Positions 35,926 to 47,660 are shown, counted from the first letter of the stretch. The stretch: 64,000 nucleotides of DNA from Heliocidaris tuberculata (GCA_025618425.1 CM046833.1:34284247-34348246), one strand, 5' to 3'. The notes: a model not told the origin generated them from the sequence alone. Numbers and translations: made by a program.

Positions 35926-37740
35926 GACTACTGCCTGATAAAGCGAGCCGTGGGTTGTGCCTGCCAGACGCCCCGAACGCCAGATGCCCATAACTGATTT
36001 TTTAAAAGGAAGGAAAAAATAAGTCATATAGACTGGCGAGAAAAGTAAGGGTGAAATCTAGTGGAAAAAAATATAGAGTATAATCCCCTCAGGGGCGGCG
36101 CCAGAGTATTTAAATAGGGGGGGGGGCAAAATGACGCGTATATCAACGTCGCACGTCGAGGGTCTTGAAATAACAAATAGGACTATAACAGTTATGTCAT
36201 AATTGCATGGCCTAGCCTTCTCTTTCTCCTTTTTTCCCCCTTCTTCCTCTTTTTTTTTTTTTTTTTTTTTTGCTCGCTTGAAAAATGATAGGGGCGGTCG
36301 CCCCCCTGCCCCCCCCCTCCTGTAGCGCCGCCCCTGAATCCCCTATATCATGAATGACCACTGCCAGATGTTTTAAGGGATGGTTGTTCCCGCAAGACGC
36401 CCATAAATGCAAACGCCCGTTATTAGAGCAGGGTAATGATAAATAAATAAAATAAAAGGGCTAGGTTGGCGAGAAAAATAATTTGATGGCAAGTGGTGGA
36501 GAATATAACTCCCTGAATCATGAATGAACCCTGCTTGAAATGTTTAGAGATGCGTTGTGCCCGCCAGCTGCCTCCAGTACCAGACGCCCATAACCGATTA
36601 AAAAAATTATAAAAAATAAATCAATTAAACAACTAGATTAGCGAGAGAAATAACTCGAAAAGTGGTAAAAAAATATTGAGTGTAATTTCTGAATCATGAA
36701 TAACCACTGCAAGACATTCTGAGAGGTGGGTTGTGCCCACCAGACACCCCCAAATGTCAAACGCCCGAAATTGATTTAAAAGTTTGGAAATTAAATGAGA
36801 TAAAAGAGCTAGATTGGCCGGAAAAGGAACGGGATGAAACCTGTTGAAAAATATTGAGAAATAAACCCCGCATCACAACACACCACTCAAAACCTTGCCA
36901 GATGTTTTGAGTGGTGTGTTATGCCCGCCAGACGATCCAAAGTGCCAAACGCTCATAAAAATAAAATGAAAAAGAAATAAAAAATAAAATAAATGAGAGA
37001 GCTACATTAGCGAGAAAGGTTGGTTGTGCCCGCCAGACTCCCCCGAATGCCGGACGCCCATAATTGAGGTAAAAATGAACATACAAAAATGGAAGAACTA
37101 GAAATGCGTAACATAACCCCCTGTATTATGAATGACCACCCGACCACTGTCAAACATGACTGTTGGTAGTGTCTGCCAAACGCCCATAGAAAAAAGAGAG
37201 CTAGATTAGCCAGAAAAGTAAAGGGATGAACTTCGTGGAAAATATGGAGCACAACCATCTCTGTATTAATCATTGGCAGACGTTTCAAGAGGTGGGTTGT
37301 GCCCACCAGACACCCCAAAGTACGTCAGCCATTAATGGTGATGGGCGTTTTGCATTTTGGGGCGTCTGGCTGGTACAACCCAACACTTAAAACGTCTGGC
37401 AGTGGTCATTTATGATATAGGGGCTTATGCTCTACATATTCCACTAGCTTTCAACCCGTTACCTTTCTCGCTAATGTACCTCTTTTATTATATTCATTTA
37501 TTATCATTATTCACCACTAACGGGCGTTTTGAATTTTTTGGGGCGTCTGGCAGGAACATAACCCACCACTCAAAATGTCTGGCAAGGTTCATTTATAATA
37601 CAGGGTTTATTTCTTTATATTTTCAAACAGGTTTCATCCCGTTACTTTTCCGGCCAATCTAGCTCTTTTATTTTATTTCATTTCCAAAATGTTTAATCAG
37701 TTATGGGCGTTTGGCATTTGGGGGCGTCTAACACACAAAT
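35926..37740. repeat. 180-bp satellite-like array with strand switch near 37330
   Basis: Diverged tandem units of about 170-190 bp marked by TTGTGCCCGCCAGACGCCC...GACGCCCATAA, A-rich spacer, GCTAGATTAGCGAGAAAAG and GAATGACCACTGCC. From 35926 to about 37325 the units run in one direction. From about 37330 to 37740 they run in the other, with GATGGGCGTTTTGCATTTTGG recurring at 37339, 37519 and 37699 (exact 180-bp period). The junction is itself a near-palindrome. No protein-coding character. Confidence 0.8.
36090..36336. mobile_element. 247-bp hAT-type MITE with 8-bp target duplication
   Basis: TIRs CAGGGGCGGCGC at the left and GCGCCGCCCCTG at the right, flanked by the perfect 8-bp direct repeat AATCCCCT (36082-36089 and 36337-36344). 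Eight-bp duplications and CAG...CTG ends are hallmarks of hAT elements. It is inserted inside a unit of the 180-bp array and has no coding capacity. Confidence 0.85.
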
Positions 37741-39680
37741 TTCGTCATGTTTGCTAATCTAGCTCAAAATTTTGAACTCTTTGGAGGGGCCTACTGACCG
37801 CCCCCACCACTTTGCGAGGTGGAGACGTTCATTTCCTAGCATTTTTCCACAAGGTTGACCCCCTCTGGCTCCCGGTCTGAAGGCAATTGCTTATCTGAAC
37901 TACATTATTTTGGAGAAGAAAAAGGAGTAAAAAAAGGTAGGAAAAGCCTAAAATGTATAAGTATGTCAGAACAGTATAACAAAAAAAGAAGGAAAACGAA
38001 GAAGCAGTCGTAGGCGCAGCCAGGGTTGGGGGCACCGCTAGACAACGGGGTCCTTTATAATATCTGAATCTTTCAATCATTATGAAGGATTTATTTCAGT
38101 GGAACCAAATTGCTTTTAAAACCTTATAACTTGAGGAGAATCTATCCCCCCCCAAAATTCGCAAAGCGACATCGCAAAACAGACATTTTGCAGCCAACCG
38201 TCAACATTGTCAAAAAGCTTACATTGGAGCACGTGTTTAGTCAAACTATTACCACCGCAATGTGTAAAAAAATGCATTCGTTGCATAACAATAGGTTTAT
38301 ACCATGTAGAGGACAGAGAGTTAAACACCTCTCTCATACTATTCATTGAAATAAAATCTGAAATATCTTCAAACAGACAAATAAATAGTTCATGCATGAA
38401 TTATAAAGAATCAAACTTGTCCAAACACTTTCAATCATAAGGAACCGAGGGGGAAAAAAAATGTTCGCTCGCTTTGCTTGTTCAAAAATATCTAAGACTC
38501 ATTGTGCTGTTGCTAATGACACTACAATGGGAACGATAATATGCAAATTATTAATAGATTGGTGAAAGTAACATCTGACGTTTACCGCCACCCTTCTACC
38601 GCATTTTTTTATATGAAAAACGACCCCTGTCACTGTGTGTGTACGTGTGTGTGTAAGTATGTGACTGTAATTTTGTGTGCCACCCCCCTCCCCCGTTCAA
38701 CAAGTCTGTCTACGCCAGTGGAAGCAGTATAAGAATATGGTTTGGAATGAAAAATGAGTAGGAAAAGTAACTGAGGAAGCAAAGGAGAAACAATTAAATC
38801 AAATAAAGAGCTGAAGAAGTGGCATAAGATTACAAGAAGAAGAGATTAAGAATTTATCGGTTGGAATCCACGGGCAGCTAGGTAAATAATTGATAAGAAG
38901 CGGTGCTGCATTCTGGAATAAAATGTGCAGATATATTTCGACTTTATCCTGGTGTTGGATTTTAGCGGCGTTCAGGGATTTCACACAATTTTGTAATGAC
39001 AGACCCCCCACTACATTAGCTAACTGTTACTCATTGAAAATTGCAAACATCATTTCGACCCCCCCCCCCCCTCCCCCTCAAAGACTACAGGGTGCAAAGT
39101 TTTAAGAATAAGGAGTGTAAGCCGCAGAGAGGCGAACATTGACCCGTAGGCCGTACATCATTGGAGGTGCCAAAGCTGTGAACGTCTTGATCGGAATTGG
39201 TACCCAGAGGTATCCATTGTCAAAGAAGATGAGCCCCAGTCCCCCCCCCCCCCCCCCGTCCCGGGACGTATGGGCACAAATTCGCCGGTTGCTGGGGCAG
39301 ACTACAACTGACTAGCTAGCAAACGAAGCGAGTCAGCAAATAATATTCGACACTCTTTTGTTATGCTGGCAGTCCTTGTCATTGATACACTGTTCATGAA
39401 AAAAAAAAAAAGTAGAAAAATTAAATTAAATTAAATTAAATTAATGAGTACACCCATTTTGCCCGAATAGGGAGGAGCGCCGCGGAGAACCCATCCCCTC
39501 ATGCTTAGTTATAAGAGGCGGGGAGGGGGATGAGGGGCTATAGGCCCCCCCCCCCCCGGAGGATTATGAAATTATCAATATTCGGGCAACTGTCAACTCA
39601 TGATATTCAAGCAGCTATAACCTCATATTTATGAGATATGGACAGCATTCAGTACCACTGTAAGACAGGGATACAGGCAG
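37741..39680. other. Non-coding sequence with homopolymer runs
   Basis: No gene or clear terminus. Runs of C at about 39059-39070, 39240-39257 and 39550-39557, a poly-A/AAATT tract near 39398-39444, and a short TG tract at 38634-38652. Confidence 0.4.
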
Positions 39681-39704
39681 AGGCGGCGCTCCCGGGGGCG
39701 GGCG

Positions 39705-40050
39705 GGGGGAGTGGGGTGCTCCCTGCTCTTTTTCAAGTAGCTCTACCCCAAAAGTGCCCCTATTTATCTTTGAAAGTGCCGCTTTTCTTCGTTAAGTGCC
39801 CTTTTTTTTTCTTTTAATTGCCCTTTTAACCTTTTGCTAACTGCCCCCTTTAACCTCAGACGTTAGCGCCCCTTTTGAAATCGGATATGTGCCCCGGATT
39901 TCGTCTGATTAGTGCCATTTTTTCTTTGTAATGGTGAAATTTTCTCTTCTGATAAGTGCACTTTTTCCACCTCTGAGAATTGTTTCGTTTTCTTTGTATA
40001 ATGTCCCTTTTTCTCTGTGTATCTACCCCCTTTTTAATAGTATTTATAGC
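39705..40050. repeat. Degenerate ~30-bp repeat, AGTGCCCCTTTT-type
   Basis: The motif (A/T)AGTGCCC(C)TTTTT recurs about ten times at 25-40-bp spacing (for example 39745, 39773, 39796, 39820, 39867, 39909, 39955 and 40003), separated by T/C-rich spacers. It is an old minisatellite with no coding meaning. Confidence 0.6.
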
Positions 40051-40165
40051 CATGCACAAAATTAATGATGAATACAGAACAATAATTATCAAAGGATGCC
40101 ATTTGTTATTGTCTTGCTGTGCAGAACATGTTTCAGTGTATTTTTTACATTGCCCCCAAAATATG

Positions 40166-41334
40166 GGTTTGTACTAAACAGTCGGGTCGCGGTGTGGCGC
40201 GGCGCGGCTCGGTGGGTAGAAATTTTCTAACATTTTTTAGGAATTTTTTGTATGGTATCTTTTTTTTGAGCAGCGAAAAAAACAAAAGGATTTTTTTTTC
40301 CCGAACATTTTCCAGGAATTTTATGTATGATTTGTATAAATATATCTTTTTCATTGTGTTATTTTTGTGTGCTATGCTGTGTAAACTGACAATTTATAAT
40401 GATCCTTTATGTTTGGATTTCGAATCAATAAATGAATGTGAATTTGAATTTGAATTTGAAATTTGAATTTGTTTACTTGCAGTAAAAAGAATGGGATGCC
40501 TCCGATAGATCTAGATAGATCAAGGTTCTCAAGTCAGTAGATGTCAGTAAACGTAACAAAACTAAATTAAATTGATGCTTACCTGTCGCCATCTTCCCCT
40601 GAGCTTGAAGTCATTGTGAGATTAACACTTTTGTATGAAAAGCTAGGCGTATTTGTACATCATACTACACACGCCATTCAGAGGCGCAGCGTAGCACACG
40701 AGTTTCACGAAAAACGTAAACGCAGCTAAATAAGCGCGCGAACAAGTATAAGCGTAGCGCGGGAAAGTGATCTCTCTGCGTTTTCAATCCGACATTTTTT
40801 CCAAAGATCAACAAAAACAACAATTAATCGATTACGTAAGTGATTAATTGATCAATTAATAAATTAATCCATCAGTCGATTCATTTATTGGATAATTAAT
40901 CAAAAATTTAATTCATGCTGCGACCAGGTCACCTTTTTTTTTAAAGTTAAACATTTCATACAAAATTTCTAAAATAAATTTTTGACGTAACAAAATTACA
41001 AGTAAAGTATCACATTTCATACATAAAGTGGCGTATCTCCGGGGGGCAGAGGGGGCACGTGGCCCGGGCGGAACTTGAAGGGGGCGCAAAAAACGCAATA
41101 GAGAAAAAGAAAAGGGGGAGAAATACAAGAAAATTTATGGTCTATGAGTTTGAAGGTTATTTGCGCCCCAGTCAAGGATAAAATGTGTAAGAAATGGTGT
41201 TTTAAAGGTTTGAAATGCGAAAAGAATTTTAAAGCTCGGTCATTTTGCTCCCTCGCATAAGTATGTTCTGGATCTAGCTATTTCGTGCCCCCAATGGCGT
41301 TTTAAAGTTAGACCAAAATTGACTCTAGTCGTTT

Positions 41335-41372
<38 letters not shown>

Positions 41373-41876
41373 ACCATAAAGCAGGAGCTTATTAAATTTT
41401 GTGCCCCCAGACGGGATATAAGTCCATAAAAAGCACTTTCAAAGTATAAGACATTTGAAAGAGAGAGAAATCATAAATTTGCCTAGCAATTGCCTTGGCT
41501 AAATTCCACAAATAGGGCATGTATTTCTTCATGGTTACATTCATTTCGCGCCCCCAAAATAGGAATGTTCAAAATTTAAAAAGAAATCTATTGCTAGGTC
41601 GGTGACAGCGACGCTGTATTCCCGCACGTTAAATAGAGCATACGTATCCGATACGTATACATAAATACAGCATAACATACAAAAATGACACCAAAAAACA
41701 AAAAAAAAAATCATATATAAAATTTCTGAAAAATGTTCGGGAAAAAAAATCCTATTTTTATTTTCGCTGCTCAAAAAAAAAAAAGATACCATACAAAAAA
41801 TTCCTTTAAAAATTTTGGAAAATTTCTACCCACCGAGCCGCGCCGCGCCACCCGCGACCCGACTGTTTAGTACAAG
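40166..41876. mobile_element. 1.7-kb MULE-like non-autonomous element, long TIRs
   Basis: Imperfect terminal inverted repeats of about 180 bp (40166-40345 and about 41705-41876) share TTGTACTAAACAGTCGGGTC and an A-rich region with GAGCAGCGAAAA. The flanks carry the 10-bp direct repeat CCAAAATATG (40156-40165 and 41877-41886). Long TIRs with 9-10-bp duplications are characteristic of Mutator-like elements. The interior has a 36-nt C run (41337-41372) and repeated GCGCCCCC/TTGCCCCC words. No transposase is visible. Confidence 0.65.
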
Positions 41877-41886
41877 CCAAAATATG

Positions 41887-42589
41887 AGATGACGTGAAGC
41901 TTTTCAATAGCTGTACTATCTTGTAATATCGTGTGTAAAATACATAAAACAATTTTGGTATCCCAAGTGTGTTTCGACATTGAGCCAAAATCGTCTCTTT
42001 ACTCTGTTATAAACTTCTGAAAGTACATGAGCAGGGGCCGCGGAGCGTTTTTGAAAGCGGGGGGCTGATTATATTTCACTCATTAATGACAATTTTCGAC
42101 AGTTTTTCCCGAGATTTTATGAAACGTATGCTCAAAAAAGTGTGCGGGGCCTGCAGCCCCCCCCCCCCCGGTTCCACGGCCCATGCATGAGGCTCTTTTT
42201 TTTTTAGTGTCTAACCATTATTCATTATCACTTTTTATTGAATCTAAAAACTACTTACCTTCCAAATATAAAATGATATAGTAAGATATTAGAAATATGC
42301 AATAATATTTTTTTGAAATATAAACATTTTTAACGAGGGTACCAAACTTTTGGTATCTATTTTATGTTCTTTATTTTGTTTTGTTACTGTCATGAGTTTA
42401 TATTTTTAATTATTGTTATTCAAATAGTGTTGTTATCCAACAGGGCCTATAGGAAAACCACCACTATTGGTGAAAATGTACCATTCTCTCTAAATATCAG
42501 AATCAAAATCAATCAAGCAAGCAAGCAGCATGCAAACGTCAAAGACAAACCTGGATAATACGTCAATCAGGATGAAGGGTAGGCTCACA
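41887..42589. other. Non-coding sequence
   Basis: AT-rich with a C run at about 42158-42169. No supported gene. Confidence 0.4.
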
Positions 42590-43631
42590 GGAGTAGCCAG
42601 GATTTTTCAATAGGGGGGGGGGGCAGCCGTGAAGGATCCAACCGTGTAGCCTGGATTTAATTTCAAGGAGAGAGGGTGCAGAGAGGGGGGGGTTCCCCTC
42701 CTGCGCGAAGCGCGAAAGCTCTGACGTTTTATAGCAAATTTGAGGGAAAGATAACAGCTTGTAGCACCTTTTTTTAGGCGGAAAGTTAGTTGGACGCCCG
42801 GACTGCTTTTCAATTATTTGGACGCATTATTGCACTGTATGTAACAAGGGTGGGTGCAGGGAGGGGTATTTTCCCCCCTTCCCGCGCGAAGCGCGAAAGC
42901 TCTGACGTTTTAGCAAATTTGAGAGAAAGATAACGGCTAGTAGCAAAAAAAAATTTTAGGTGGAAAGTTATAGTTCGACGCCGACTGCTTTTCAGTTATT
43001 TGGTCGCAATATTGCACTGTATGTAATAGGGGTGGATGCAGGAAGGGGTAGTTTACCCCTTCCCGCGCGAAGCGCGAAAGCTCTGACGTTTAATAGCAAA
43101 TTTGAGAGTAAGATAACGGCTCGCAGCTAACAATTTTTTTAGGCGGAAAGTTATAGTTCGACGCCCTGACCGCTTTTCAATTATTTGGACGCATTATTGC
43201 ACTGTATGTAACAGGAGTGGGTGCAGGGAGGGAGGAGTTTTCCCCTTCCCGCGCGAAGCGCGAAAGCTCTGACGTTTTAGCAAATTTGAGTGAAAGATAA
43301 CAGCTCGTAGCAAAAATTTTTTTTAGGCGGAAAGTTATAGTTGGACGCCCGGACTGCTTTTCAATTATTTGGACGCAATACTGCACTGTATGTAACAGGG
43401 GTGAATCCCGCCCCCCCCCCCCCCTACCTCAGGTGGTCATCTGTACCGCTTGCGCCTTCCCGATTTTTCGGGAAAAGAGGTATATTTTAGGGACACAATA
43501 CTGCACTGTATGTAACAGGGGTTGGTGCAGGGAGGGGGGGGGGAGTAGTTTTCCCCTCCCGTGCGAAGCGCGAAAACTTTGACGTTCTAGCAAATTTTGA
43601 GAGAAAGATAACGGCTCGTAGCGCCTTTTAA

Positions 43632-45221
43632 AAGAAGACGCCACTGACAAATTTAGCACTTTTACAATTTTTAATGTTATAAAACTAGTCAGATTAACCA
43701 AAAAATCATCGCTCAGGTCAATAAAAGCGTAGATCTCGATTTTTAAAAAATAAATATTACAATATCTACTAGTACGATCCGCAAAATACCGTTACGTCAC
43801 TGCAGCACAACTGCAAAAACCACTGCAAATTACGGTAATGCCGATATGGAGCAATACACAGATCGCTTTCACAGCGCCTATAAAAATGCTATTTGTGAGA
43901 CAATTATGTATGACAAAAAGAAAATTTTATTAATTTTTCAGTTTTTTGTATTTTTGAATATTATCTGCTGAAAAAATAAAGTGCTTTAGCAAAAAATTTT
44001 CACAATTGATGGAATTAATAAAATTAAAATTGGCACTACTGTTTGTCATCGTTCGTACGTGCTTCCCATTATGCGTGTACTTTAAGGCACGCGCGGAAAG
44101 CTAAAGCTAAAGCTGTGCAAACCGAATACACATTGACTTACACACTAATAACAGTTTGAATACGGCTGCAAGATTTTCAAACGGAGAATACCTTGGACCC
44201 TGAATTACCTGAAAAAGGAGCTTTAAACGGATTATTCAGTCAAATTGGTAAGTTGAGCCGATTCCTTAAATAGTAGAGCCTAGGCCTAACCAATTCAATA
44301 ATGATATGTAGATCTAGATATATGAGGAAAAATCAAATTATTGCGATTTTTCCAGCTACTCGTCGGCGAGTAGTCGGTTTGCACAGCAGAGTGATACGAC
44401 CGTTTCTGTCTCTAGGTGAAGAGCTAACGAACGAGAGACAGAATTTTCGGTCTAGAGGTGGCTATGGTAATGCAGCGAGATGTCCAAGGATTTCATGGTG
44501 CAGGCGAATTGTCTAACAAGTGAGCTCACAGACCATCATTCATATTCATAAATAATTCCCTTTTTTTCCCAATTTGTCCATGATGTTTGATGACATGAAT
44601 GTGTCAGCATAAGTACAACCTGCTCGGCATGTATGCTGACACTTTTAGCGCTAAGTAATGTAGTTTCGTATCCAAGAGCAAAAAGTTCTGGGTTTGTATC
44701 CCAGGCACACGGCATGTAGGTTGGTCTCGAACGCCGAAACGTCAAAATGGTCTTCACAGACCACTCGAAAACGGGAATAAATGTACGTTTTCACGTTGAA
44801 TTTGGTTGTTCCAATGTTCCTTATCCATACAGCACACCTTTCTCTATCCTTCTTCGGATCAGGGATGGCAAAAAAGGATTTTCCCGGACAATTTTCACGA
44901 CGATTCGAACAGTAAATCGCCTGGCACATCGGCATTTTTGCAACTCCACGAATACTATTGTACTGTATGCATGCGAATATATCGTCTACTTTTACGGACG
45001 CGTAACGCACACGCATTGAGTGGAAACTCAAAGTGCTGCAATGACGTCACAGCTTTGGCCGACCCGAGCTAATTTGCGTATCGACAGTGGCAAAAACATA
45101 CTTTTTATATCAAAATATACGCACTTGTAGGCTGTTCAAAAATTACAATTTCGATACTGATTAGTTCCTAGGGACATGCAGAACACCATGTTTTTTCAAA
45201 AATTGTCAATGGCGTCTTCTT
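43632..45221. mobile_element. 1.59-kb Kolobok-like transposon, TTAA duplication
   Basis: TIRs AAGAAGACGCCACTGACAA and the inverse of AAGAAGACGCCATTGACAA, flanked by TTAA (43628-43631 and 45222-45225), inside the tandem-repeat element. TTAA duplications occur in piggyBac and Kolobok families, and the THAP-domain exon inside favours Kolobok, whose members often carry THAP domains. No complete transposase is present, so the copy is internally deleted or non-autonomous. Confidence 0.7.
44651..44935 (-). CDS. THAP zinc-finger domain exon in the Kolobok-like element
   Basis: From Met (44935) the frame reads MPMCQAIYCSNRR, then SFFAIPDP, CAVWIRN and VVCEDHF, ending with an aromatic-rich tail. This is the THAP C2CH pattern: Cys4 and Cys9 near the N terminus, the conserved Pro and Trp in the middle, then C-x2-H as CEDH followed by FxxxxF. 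THAP domains bind DNA and are found in transposases. The upstream in-frame extension to 45031 looks like leader sequence because THAP domains normally start at the Met directly before the first Cys. A splice donor further on probably joins the exon to a transposase exon that is absent here. Confidence 0.7.
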   Translation of the reverse strand: MPMCQAIYCSNRRENCPGKSFFAIPDPKKDRERCAVWIRNIGTTKFNVKTYIYSRFRVVCEDHFDVSAFETNLHAVCLGYKPRTFCSWIRNYIT

Positions 45222-45345
45222 TTAAGGCTTTTTTCTCTCACTTCCCCCCTTTTTCGCTCTCGCTTTTTTTTTTTTCTTTTTTTTTTTAGTGGCTGAATAG
45301 GGGGGGGGGCATGGCCCCAGGGCCCCCTGGCTACATCTATGGGTA

Positions 45346-45824
45346 GGCTGTACCAATGTTTCAAATATTTATCTTTTAAATCTATGCATCCATTGTTTGT
45401 AAGTCCCTATAAAAAAAAATGAACATGCTTTTTAGTGCCCCCCCCCCCCCCATTCCCGTGCCTATGCATCTCATGACATGGAGCTGAGCTAGATGTTCAA
45501 GTTCGGAAACGTACGCTAACAACGAAGCCAATGTTTTGCATAAGGCGTGTAGATCGTCTTCATAATTTTTTTTTTTTTTTTTGCGGGATTGGGGGTGTCA
45601 CAGGGGCACAACACAAAATAGACAGTGGAATGAAACAAATATTTTTAAAACCTTCAGCTCAATTTTGCCCGAATTTCGCTCAATCCATTATAATGTTTTG
45701 TTTTGTTTGTTTGTTTGTGGCTGAGACTAGAATTCTTTGCTACACTCATAATGGACCATCCACTGCCGCCGCAGTGACAAAACAACAGCTGCTTGGGCGG
45801 TACTCCAGTTAACAGATCATACGT
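45346..45824. other. Non-coding sequence
   Basis: Contains C and T runs (about 45438-45452 and 45568-45582). No gene or element terminus recognised. Confidence 0.4.
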
Positions 45825-45826
45825 AT

Positions 45827-45975
45827 TCTTAGTAAACTAGCATACGTATGCTAAACTAAATTGCATACGTATGCAAGTTTACTCAGCATACGTATGATTA
45901 AATGCAGCTCTATGATTGGTCCGTTTGCATACGTATGCTCTTTTTGAGCATACGTAGAGCATACGTATCCGATAC
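45827..45975. repeat. Cluster of GCATACGTATGC palindromes
   Basis: The 12-bp self-complementary word GCATACGTATGC, or a close variant (ATACGTAT core), occurs seven times within about 150 bp, spaced 20-40 bp apart. Related words also occur at 41640-41662 inside the MULE-like element. Confidence 0.85.
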
Positions 45976-46059
45976 GAATTATAGCGTCGATGGCTTTCCA
46001 TAAGTGCCGGGCATGCCACACACCACGCATTGTTTTATTTTAGCACGTCTATGGACTAA

Positions 46060-47077
46060 AGGTGGATCTTCACGGGGATTGCGAACGATTCGCGAAGAAT
46101 GCGAATGTCGAAAAAATGGCAAAATCCAACATTCGGGGAAGTTTTTCTCCGGATGTTCCGCGAAAATGGAGCCGTAAACTATTCTTGCGCAATTTGTGCG
46201 TAGTTCTCACAACGTATGTGCGATTGTCGTGTGTAGCGATGCAGAACTATGGCAAGTCCACAGATACGAAGAACATGAGACTAGCATGCGAACCTGAGTT
46301 GACTCTGTCTTGAGTTGATCGGTCTATAGTGAATAGTGCGCTTTATGTAAGCCAGACGTCATGTGGTGCCGATTTGCCGCCAAACGTGCGGCAAACGTGC
46401 GGCAGACGTGCGCCAACGTTCGTAAGAACTTTGCACGAACTCCGTGAAAATGTCGCGTGGGCAAAACGTTTGCAAAAAACACTCGCGAAAGCGTCACTTT
46501 TGTTCATGTGTAGCTCGCGAATAGTTCGGAAATACTTCGCGACATTCGCAAGTTATTCGTCGCGAACAGTAGGCGAATTAACTGAGGGCCTCGACGTGAA
46601 AGGCTCGCGTTTGCTTCTTTGGCGAAGTCGCCCATTCTCTAGAAGTACGCAAAAAGTTCGTGAATAGTTCGAGAAATGATCGGACGAACTTCGCTGCTTT
46701 CGTGAGACATGCTTGAGACATGCACCAGACATTTTCGAAACTGTCGGAATCTGTTTGGGGTTTCACGAAGATTTTGCGAACATCACGCACGTCGTGAGTA
46801 GGTCGTGCGCATATGACGAAGCTTTACAAACATTTTTGAGAACAAATCATTAACAAATCACGACCCGGGATGCTGGAAACGTTCGCAATAAATTTCAAAC
46901 TTTTTTTGAAATTTCCACCAAACTAAAAACGACGCCTCCGAACAGTTGACGACGTTTCCGAACCCCCGCGCATGTTTGGCGAACTTTTTTGAGCCTAAAA
47001 TACGAATGTTGGACTTTGCCATTTTTCCACATTTGCATCCTTCGGGAATCGTTCGCGTGCCCCGTGAAAACCCACCT
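46060..47077. mobile_element. 1.02-kb TIR element, AGGTGG ends, TTCGCGAA-rich
   Basis: Ends AGGTGGATCTTCACGGGG at the left and the inverse of AGGTGGGTTTTCACGGGG at the right. The inverted match continues for about 75 bp (GCGAACGATTC, GGCAAAATCCAACATTCG). The interior is unusually rich in CG with many TTCGCGAA/GTTCGNGAA words. No clear target duplication was found, so the superfamily is open. The frames inside have no known domain. Confidence 0.7.
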
Positions 47078-47263
47078 CACAGAAGGCAATAAATCAACGT
47101 GAACAAGAATGGTAATGAATGACACCAAGAACAGAAACAAGGAGAAGAAGTACAATCTACTAGAGCACACATGTTATTTCGCAGCAGTAATAACGACATA
47201 TAAAATGATGGACTAGACCTGCACCATATTTGATGTCAAGGCTATCTGAAATCCAACCATCCA

Positions 47264-47584
47264 GGGGGGGGGGGGGGGGGGGGGGACAGTCAAATATATT
47301 GTTCTACACACGCGTGACCACAGGTTTTCCCAAAAACCCTAAACAAGTTTTATCCATTGGTCAAAATCACACCTTTTTTTAGGTATAGTGTATGAAAACA
47401 CTAAGTTGTTTTTCCATGAGATCTCTCACTATCTATATACTATAGAGACATAAAGAATGATAACTTCCATGTCTATGTTTTTTAACATTCTGTAAAAATT
47501 TATTCAGAAAAACATGAAAAGGACTATAACAATAGGTCTACATGTAATTTGTTTTGTGTGTCAAGCGTAACTTATTATAATTTT

Positions 47585-47658
<74 letters not shown>

Positions 47659-47660
47659 GT
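47264..47660. repeat. G run and TA microsatellite
   Basis: Twenty-two Gs at 47264-47285 and a (TA)n tract at about 47587-47655, with AT-rich non-coding sequence between. Confidence 0.9.

Larger units (their letters stand above)
42590..45345. mobile_element. Element with internal ~180-bp tandem repeats, carrying a nested Kolobok
   Basis: Bounded by GTAGCCAGGATTTTT at the left and CCCCCTGGCTACATCTATGG at the right (inverted TGTAGCCAGG ends). The left part (42640-43640) holds about five units with 176-191-bp spacing, each with TGCACTGTATGTAACAGGG, CCCGCGCGAAGCGCGAAAGC (hairpin), AGAGAAAGATAACGGCTCG and GCGGAAAGTTATAG. Minus-strand frames across the units are by-products. The autonomous parent is unknown. 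Confidence 0.6.

Noticed and set aside
38116..38440. Overlapping frames on both strands around 38.1-38.4 kb
   Set aside because: No domain, no splice sites, and mutually overlapping on opposite strands. Treated as chance.
42600..43700. CRISPR-like array (regular repeats at about 180 bp)
   Set aside because: The repeats are contiguous tandem units without unique spacers, in an animal genome, inside a transposon.
43177..43701. Minus-strand frames with QKSGR/FATSCYLSLKFAK-like repeats
   Set aside because: They translate successive copies of the tandem repeat and break at every unit. No independent coding evidence.
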